From contig CM057461.1 in assembly GCA_030035585.1 (NCBI GenBank), positions 173,735,624 through 173,799,623 on the forward strand: a DNA stretch of 64,000 nucleotides. The letters are read 5' to 3'. Position numbers and translations under genes: made by a program. This DNA is from Dugong dugon (Eukaryota > Chordata > Mammalia > Sirenia > Dugongidae). The notes under the pieces are model-generated. The model searched no databases. It was not told the origin of the DNA and saw only the letters and a program-made list of their open reading frames with translations. Shown one piece after another: positions 57,143-64,000 of the stretch. Within the stretch, counting starts at the first letter, position 1. Each line of letters begins with the position of its first letter.

Positions 57143-59986
57143 TTTTTCAACTGGTTAGAAAGAAGACTAACTAATTGCTAGTGTTCTTTTTTTAAGGATT
57201 TTTTTATGATTTCCACTTGTTCTCCACCTAATATAGAAATCCTATGTTGTCCTTTCTTCAAAATTATACTTTTGCCCCATAACCACAGCACTCTCCCATG
57301 CATACACACACAGATCCCTGTGGCAATTCATAACCTTTCCTTCCCTAGGTTGCATATTCCTTCAAGTTACTAGTGCTTTGACATATTCCCTCAGGCTCCT
57401 CTTCCCTCCTGGATGACATGGAAACTATAAATTTTCAGAATGAATTAAATTTTGTTGCAAATACATCCCTTCTAATATTCTAAAATCTCTGTATCTCCAA
57501 ATCTATTTACCAGGGCATCTCCAATTACTACACTATAATCCAGTCATACTATTCTTTAAATATAATCCATATATCCCTACCTCCATGCTTTTTGTTCTGA
57601 ACTCCAAATCCTTACTATGCTCATTATTTGTCAAGCTCTTTACTAAACGTAAGCACACTTTAATAAGAAATACAAATGTTTAAGGACATCGTCACTATGC
57701 AATATCAGAATTGCTAAATCATGGAACACTGGGGCAGTCCTGAATAGAGAGTTTAGAAAAAGATTCATGATTACCAAAATCAACTAGAGCCTCCCCAGAT
57801 ACACCACTTACCCTCTTTTCTCAAGGTAATCGACTTAAATCTGGTCCATGTCTAATTCAAATCATAGAGACAAAGATAGTCAATAATAGTGCCATGATGG
57901 GTACAAATATCTTTTAACAACAACAATATGTTATAGGTTCTTGAGAGCTGTTGAGATCTTAAGGCATTTATTTTCTTGGTATTCCACTGATAAAAGATAA
58001 AACTAATTAATGGAAGTCCAGAATAAAGTGGTAGAGGAAATGGCAATTAAATCAGGTTTTAAAATATATTGCTTCTTTCTTTATTCCTGAAATAAATCAA
58101 CATACAGGTTTTGATCCGATTTCTATGGGATCCTTAACAGCTGTATTTTTTTGACTTTGTCCTTTCAACGCTTGAGGGAAAATAGCAATCAATGTAAATT
58201 CAATTTGCTTAAATGTTTACCAAAATTCATAGAATTACTAAATATGGTTTAATTTCACCTCACAGAGAGTTCCACTCAAATGCCTAAGCTTGAGTTTTAG
58301 CTGATGCATGAAGACTATCAAATAAAACACAAGTTCGGACAAGGTAAGGAGAGACTCCATTTAAAACATTACTGCAATAGAGGGAAAGGTACTTTTGTAA
58401 AAGGGAGAATGATCAGAACTTAAGATTTACAATTGTCTCAAAGGACAGGGAGAAAGCTTTTTTTTCTTAGGGAAGAGTAAACAAGGCTAAAAAGAAGAGG
58501 GTGTAGGGGAATTGGATGAGCGAATGGCCTTACTGGGCAGTTGAGCAGAAATTTATTTTTATTTTATTATTTACTTTTTTTTCTTGGGTGGTAGTCAGCC
58601 TATTCTCAAGAAGGACCATCATTAACAGGGTTGTTCCACCGTGCTTGCTAAAGCTCAAGGGTAGACAGAAGTTCAAGGTCTCAGGGAAGGAGAGAAGCCT
58701 GACTAAAATTTGTCCAAGTCAAGTTAACAGGAATTTTGGTCAAACAGTTCAGTTAATAATTTATAAGACAAAAAATGGGAGTTTGGAGCGTCTGTGAATG
58801 TTCTAGATAAACAAGATGGTCATCCATGATTTTCATCTAAGTCAAATCAGAAAGGATGGTACTTTGCACTAGGCCGTTTCCAGAAACTCAAAAGGGTGGG
58901 AGGGTTTCTTTACCATAACCGTTTTCTAGTAGTCAGTTGCTCAAGTAAAGGTCAACATTGTCAGGGCCCACTCAACTAAGCAAAGATGAACGTGAAGTCT
59001 TCATTACCTAAGATTTTGGTTTGACTCATGTTCATAACTATAAAAATTAAATTCGCCATAAGCGGTCAAACTGTTTATATTAGAAATTTCTTATTTTTCT
59101 CTTTTTGCTTTTACAGTCTCAAGGACCAGTAAGAAAACATTGAAGCATTTGTGTATGGCTTTGTTCATTTATTTGTTTGGCAAACAAATCTAGGGCCACT
59201 TAGATTGGTGTAGGACAAAGGCTGAATGCAGAACATACTGGGCCCATTGGGCTATAAAAAGGGAGATCAGAATATTTTCAAAGGAAACCTGAGGTTTAAT
59301 TCATGAAAATAGGTTTTGGCTTTCCCACTTCCTTTTGCAACCACTTCTTAAGCCTCTGTTGCTAAAGGATCCTGCTTCAGTGCCTGCCACCCCCTACTGG
59401 TGCGAGCTTTGGTTGGGGTAAAGAGGAAAAGATCAAAGAGGAGCCTGCCAAGTACTCACAGCCTCTTAACAGTTTAGGACAACACCTGCTGCTCTTCCCT
59501 GGGCTATGGCTGCTTTTCATGACAAGTAATACTGAGAAACAGATGGGCCCAGGTTCACCTTGGATTTCATCATTCTGATAAAGACATCATTTGTGTTACT
59601 TTTCTTATCATTGGTATGATGATCAAAGTTTTATAACACAATGGTGCATCTCCTTTTAAAAACTGCTGTATGAACATAGACATTTGTTTCCTTAAACCTT
59701 AATGGGATTGATTATATTATGAAAGGGTTTACCAGGGTATTCCTTCAATAATAATTTTACCTTACGCGCTTGTAATTTAGAATGACTGCAGTACTTTCAG
59801 TTGCATTTTAAAATTGGAGAATCCCAAGGTGAGGTACGCTGAGTGGTAATTTGTTAGCCACAGTGGCAGGTTTTATATTGGTTTTGTTGTCCACCCTCCC
59901 AGTCTTCTCTGCTCTGTAAAGAAGTGGAAGACAGAGAGAGGGAGTTGTTGTTGTTTTAAATTTAAGTCCCATGAATTTTTCTCTCC
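57143..59986. other. Long intergenic stretch without recognised elements
   Basis: About 2.8 kb, AT-rich. No element or exon that I can support. Confidence 0.4.
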
Positions 59987-60077
59987 TATAGGAGCTAGTC
60001 TATAGGGTCGCTCTGAGTTGGAATCAACTCAATGGCATGGGATTTTTTTGTTTGTTTGTTTGTTTATAGGAGTTAAT
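59987..60077 (+). mobile_element. 5'-truncated AfroSINE tail with target duplication, first of three chained insertions
   Basis: Only about 65 bases of SINE tail (60000-60064, 'gctctgagttggaatcaact' then a TTTG run) between 'tataggagctagt' (59987-59999) and 'tataggagttaat' (60065-60077). Confidence 0.85.
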
Positions 60078-60400
60078 GAGGCATTGGTGGTTCAGTGGTG
60101 GAACTCTTGGCTTCTATGCAGGAGATGTGGGCTTGATTCCTTGCGAATGAATCTCATGCACAGCCATCACCCATCTATCAGTGGAGGCTTGCATGCTGCT
60201 ATGATGCTGAACAGGTTCCAGTGGAGCTTCCAGACTAAGACAGACTAGAAACAAAGGGCTGACAGTCTCCTTCTGAAAATTAGCCAGTGAAATCCTATGG
60301 ATCACAACAGTCTGATCATGGGGATGGTGCAAGACCACGCAGCATTTTGTTCTGTTGTGCATGGGGTCACTGGGCCTTTACAACAACTATAGGAGTAAAT
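60065..60400 (+). mobile_element. tRNA-Gly-headed, internally deleted RTE (non-autonomous)
   Basis: Starts at 60078 with 'gcattggtggttcagtggtg', the start of a tRNA-Gly gene, and a B-box-like 'gcttgattcc'. It then carries RTE 5' sequence: 'agactaagacagactag' at about 60232-60248 also occurs, reversed, at about 38441-38457. It jumps near 60315 to RTE 3' sequence ('gatggtgcaagaccacgcag'). Duplications 'tataggagttaat' (60065-60077) and 'tataggagtaaat' (60388-60400) flank it. It has no coding capacity and would depend on RTE enzymes and a Pol III promoter. Confidence 0.85.
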
Positions 60401-60402
60401 AT

Positions 60403-61022
60403 ATATGTCAGTCCTGTTCCTACTTGGATTCACAATCAACATGCATGGAAGCAGCAGTCAAGAAATCGACACATTGCATTGGGCAAATCTGCTGCAAAAG
60501 ACCTCTTTAAAGGGTTAGAAAGCAAAGATGTCACTTTAAGTACTAACGTGTTACCTGACCCAAGCCATGGTGTTTTCAATGGCCTCATACACATGCGAAA
60601 GCTGGGCAATGAATAAGGAAGACCAATACAGAATTGATGCCCTTTGAATTATGGTGTTGGCGAAGAATATTGAATACACCATGGACTGCCAGAAGAATGA
60701 ACAAGTCTGTCTTAGAAGAAGTACAGCCATAACTCTCCTTAGAAGCGAGGATGGCAAGACTTTGTCTCACATACTTTGGACATGTTATCAGGAGAGACTA
60801 GTTCCTGGAGAAGGGCATTACACTTGGTAAAGCGGAGGGTCATCAGAAAAGAGGAAGACCCGTAACAAGATGGATTGACACAGTGGCTGCAACAATTGGC
60901 TCAAACATCGCAAAGACTGTGAGGATGGTGCAGGACAAGGCAGTGTTTCGTTCTGTTCTACATGGGGTTGCTATGAGTTGGAACCGACTCGATGGCACCT
61001 AACAACAACAACATATGTCAGT
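60403..61022 (+). mobile_element. 5'-truncated RTE LINE, third of three chained insertions
   Basis: RTE 3' end from about 60413 ('cttggattcacaatcaacat') to 61012 ('cacctaacaacaacaac'), flanked by 'atatgtcagt' at 60403-60412 and 61013-61022. Includes only the polymerase C-terminus and 3' UTR. Confidence 0.92.
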
Positions 61023-61589
61023 AGTCAGCTTCAGGGACTTTATGAGCAAAACACATAGATGACAAGGCATCAGGTACGCATTTTGGAGGGAACATTACCA
61101 GACTTAGGGCTGGTAATGTAGTACAGAAGATATGAATTTGCAGTTACATATAGAAATATGTGAGAATGTCCATGGCACTTTCTTTAAATCAAGTTAAATC
61201 TGACTCTGTGTCTGCTTCCTGCTACTCAGAAGGTAAATTTTGCATTAGTCTTTCTAGAGACTTCCAAATGACCTATTGGGTTCATGCAGAGCGAAACATT
61301 CATGAATAACTACTCCTGTTTCATCCACACAGATGACCCTCATGGGCTCACTATCCAGGTCCGCATGGTTTGTGATGTCCAGTGACTGTCCTACTTCTCT
61401 GCTGCCCTTGGTTAAGGGGAATATTGCCAACATCAGGAGAAACAGCCCAGCCTCCCTAAGTACCTTTTGTATTCATTCTCCCTTAGAAATTCTGCCATTG
61501 CCCTAAGTCCCTCTAAAGAAATTAATGGTCTCCAACTACTGTCCCAGTCCTGGCCTTAAACACTCTCCCCTTTCTTGCCCTTACTGCTG
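61023..61589. other. Intergenic stretch, nothing recognised
   Basis: About 570 bases with no supported element. Confidence 0.4.
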
Positions 61590-61792
61590 CAACAGTTGCC
61601 ATCAGTCGATATTGACTCATGATAATCCATATGTGTCAGAGTAGAAATGTGTTCCATAGGGTTTTCCATGGCTGATTTTTCAGAAGTAGATCACCAGGCC
61701 TTTCTGCCAAGTTGCCTCTGGGTGGACTTAAACCTTCAGCCTTTCTGTTAACAGTCAAGTGTGCTAACCATTTTGCACTATGCAGGGACTCT
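61590..61792 (-). mobile_element. AfroSINE-type SINE, reverse
   Basis: 'agttgccatcagtcgatatt', 'gaagtagatcaccaggcctt', 'tgcctctgggtggacttaaa' and a weak head near 61780. Confidence 0.85.
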
Positions 61793-61867
61793 TTAAACTT
61801 TCATGAAAGCTAAGAAGATCATTGTGTACAAAAGCCCTTGAAACAAGAAAGTACAAAGACCTGGTGT

Positions 61868-62362
61868 CTTAGGCTGGGTTCTCTGGAGAAGCAAAACCAG
61901 TAAAGTGTATCAATATATATATACAGAGAGATTATATCAAGGAAACAGCTCATGTGAAACAGCTCATGTGATTGTAGAGGCTATAATCTCCCAAGTCCAT
62001 GGATCAGGGTAGAGGCCTCCCCAAGTCACACAGCCAAAGAAGCTGGCAAGCCCAAGATCGGCAGGTTGGAGAGCAGGGCTCCTGCTCACAGGCTGTGCAG
62101 ATTGACAAATTCCCAAATTCAGCAGACAAGCTGACAGCTCAAGTCCCAAGAACGGGAGATGAGATGACAGGAAGCAGTCGCAGGATCCAGAGAGAGCAAA
62201 AAGCTAGAACATCTGCTTATATTCAGATGGGGGCCACACCCTCCAAGGAGACTCCCTTTCATCTGATTGGCTACTCACAGTATAGTCAATCATGGTAGTG
62301 ATTACATTAAAACACTGAGAATCATGGCCCAACCAAGTTGACACACAGTCTTAACCATCACA
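61868..62362 (+). mobile_element. Interspersed repeat, LTR/MER type, family unassigned
   Basis: 'ctgggttctctggagaagca' at the start and 'gttgacacacagtcttaacc' at the end are the borders of a widespread mammalian repeat with a variable middle. A duplicated 'gctcatgtgaaacag'-type segment is near 61948-61970. Confidence 0.5.
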
Positions 62363-63769
62363 CCTGGCTACCTCCTGGAATGGTAGAGGAGAAACTACAG
62401 AGAATAAAGTACAGATAGCTCTTATTCACTCCAGTTCTTCCACAGCAGAGAAAACAAAACATTGATTACCATCCAAATACATTTTTCTGCCCCTGTGAAT
62501 ATTTGAATGATGAAAGGGGATGATCTGAATGAGGCCCCAGAGGAAGATCCAGTGCAGGAAGAATTCATCCTCTCTTTTCATCCATTGTGATGGAGGCAGA
62601 TGGGTGGGGGAAAACACCATTTGATTGAATGGCCAGGTTGGCCACTGACTTATGTATATATGTATAGATTTATATATTACTTAATGTTACCTCTATACCC
62701 AGAGGCTTCCTCCTGTATGTGTGTGTGTATGACTGTATTTTTTTTTTTTAACTTGATTAGGGTGATCAACAGAAAATCAAGGGAAGAGCAGGATGTGCCA
62801 GCTCAGTATAGTGGAGATACCAAGGTAGGCTGGGTGGAATATGGCAGCAGGCCTGGGGGCTGTGGGTGAGGAACCAGAGGGTAAGCTCTGTCCATAGACC
62901 TAAACTAGTATCTGACCTGGTATCAGAATAAAATCCAACTGAATGTTAAACATCTTGTTTTAAAGAAGGTAAGCCTTGTATAAATTATGGTATAATTGTA
63001 TATTTTTTAATAGATTGGAGATATGGTTTATGTTGGGAAGTACATTTAATACTTAGAGTCTTAAAACTTATGGTTTCTTTCAGAAGCCAAACAAGAATTT
63101 TCTGACAGAAGTAGGACAAACGTGACATAGTTCCTATGGGAGGCTTCAGATATGAATCAAGACTCCACAAATATGTACACAATGCTTTAACCTTTGGACA
63201 CGGCCATATGAGTTTAAGATTTGGGTGTTTAAGCTTTAATTAAAGCCCAGCTTACTTGTTTCTGAACCTTTCTTTATGCTTTTATTTCACAGATTCCATC
63301 TTTAAGGTGTGAAAAAATGGTTAATAACAAGCGTACTCCTGTGGATAGGAAGATGACAAAGAAGGATATTTGGAAGAATTTCACATCGTACTCTATTAGC
63401 CAGTCACCACTGTTTGGTTCTTGTATCCTGTCTTTCAGCTTCTAAGAAATGGTGCTTCCTCTTTCTCGTCAACTAAAATTTAGTCGCTCCTCTAACAGCT
63501 TAGCTCATTCAATTTCTCCTGCAAGTGAGCCAATGGCTACTTGCAACAAAATGAATAATAGAAGCAGTTTAATGATCCCAAGGGGGATCTTAGAATCTGA
63601 AAACCCAAATACTGTTTCTATATGTTAATAACTTTGAGATTGTATAAAATCACTTAGCATCTCTCTATTAAATGTTAATCTTGTTAGGAATAGGATTAGT
63701 AATACCATTAATAATGTACATACTCCGTATATTACTGCTGGTCATGGGGAGCAACTGATACATGGGTTT
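62363..63769. other. Intergenic stretch, nothing recognised
   Basis: About 1.4 kb; a short TG-run near 62718 and a T-run at 62738-62749. Confidence 0.4.
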
Positions 63770-63980
63770 GTAAGTGGTGGCACAGTAGTTAAACACTAAG
63801 CTGCTAACCGAAAGGTCGGCAGTTTGAACCCACCAGCCGTTCCGAAAGAGAAAGATGTGACAGTCTGCTTTTGTAAAGATTACAGCCTTGGAAAACCTAT
63901 GGGACAGTTCTACTCTGTCCTGTACGGTTGCTATCAGTCAGAATCGACTCGATGGTGAGTTTTTTTTTTTTTTTTTTTTT
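63770..63980 (+). mobile_element. AfroSINE-type SINE with T-rich tail
   Basis: Head 'gctgctaaccgaaaggtcgg', long-body block 'gaaagatgtgacagtctgct', tail 'gctatcagtcagaatcgact' and a T-run at 63959-63980. Confidence 0.92.
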
Positions 63981-64000
63981 GGCAGGACTTGAGAAACACC

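Noticed and set aside
57143..59986. Hidden gene in long unannotated stretch
   Set aside because: Open frames are all under 100 codons with no domain; nothing supports an exon.
60078..60150. A functional tRNA-Gly gene
   Set aside because: The acceptor and T-arm halves do not pair and the B box is degenerate; it continues directly into RTE sequence, so it is a SINE head.

Overview
This is mammalian intergenic DNA with no recognisable host protein-coding exon. It is AT-rich and built almost entirely from layers of retrotransposons. The lineage signal is strong. About twenty copies of a tRNA-headed SINE end in a tail like 'gggtcgctatgagtcggaat', and the same tail ends RTE-type LINE copies in the window. 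That SINE/RTE pairing is the AfroSINE/RTE system of Afrotheria, so an elephant or close relative is the best guess. Assignment is from memory of repeat families; no search was run.

Layout. 1-3.2 kb is AT-rich with two reverse SINEs and a MIR. 3.23-11.5 kb is a full-length, fairly young L1 with a perfect 16-bp target-site duplication (TSD), an intact ORF1, an ORF2 broken by a nonsense codon and a frameshift, and a 3' UTR ending in three tandem tail-bearing units. 11.9-13.5 kb is a 5'-truncated RTE. 13.8-14.2 kb holds L2 and MIR. 15.1-16.0 kb is an old L1 3' end split by an LTR, whose sister copy lies in reverse at 52.5-53.2 kb. 19.8-20.1 kb is L2; 22.6-23.0 kb an MLT1-like LTR; 24.6-27.2 kb two decayed L1s. 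27.8-28.2 kb is a reverse 3' end of the same L1 family as the large element. 28.8-30.2 kb is a MIR split by a reverse RTE. 31.1-31.4 kb is another MLT1-like LTR.

35.4-38.6 kb is a near full-length reverse RTE with an 8-bp TSD. 42.2-43.1 kb has LTR-like signals. 43.5-44.9 kb is a SINE cluster. 51-55 kb has SINEs, the second LTR copy and a MER5-type DNA element. 60-61 kb is a chain of three retroelements sharing target repeats. Four long CA repeats are spread across the window.

How the parts relate. The RTE encodes endonuclease and reverse transcriptase; the SINEs carry its 3' tail and were presumably mobilised by it. The L1 is a separate autonomous lineage. In two places later elements landed exactly in the duplicated target of an earlier one. 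The most distinctive observations are the triple-tailed L1 3' UTR, a 234-codon antisense frame in the L1 5' UTR, a tRNA-Gly-headed deleted RTE, an LTR with a variable minisatellite, and the chained insertions. I found no convincing new gene system.
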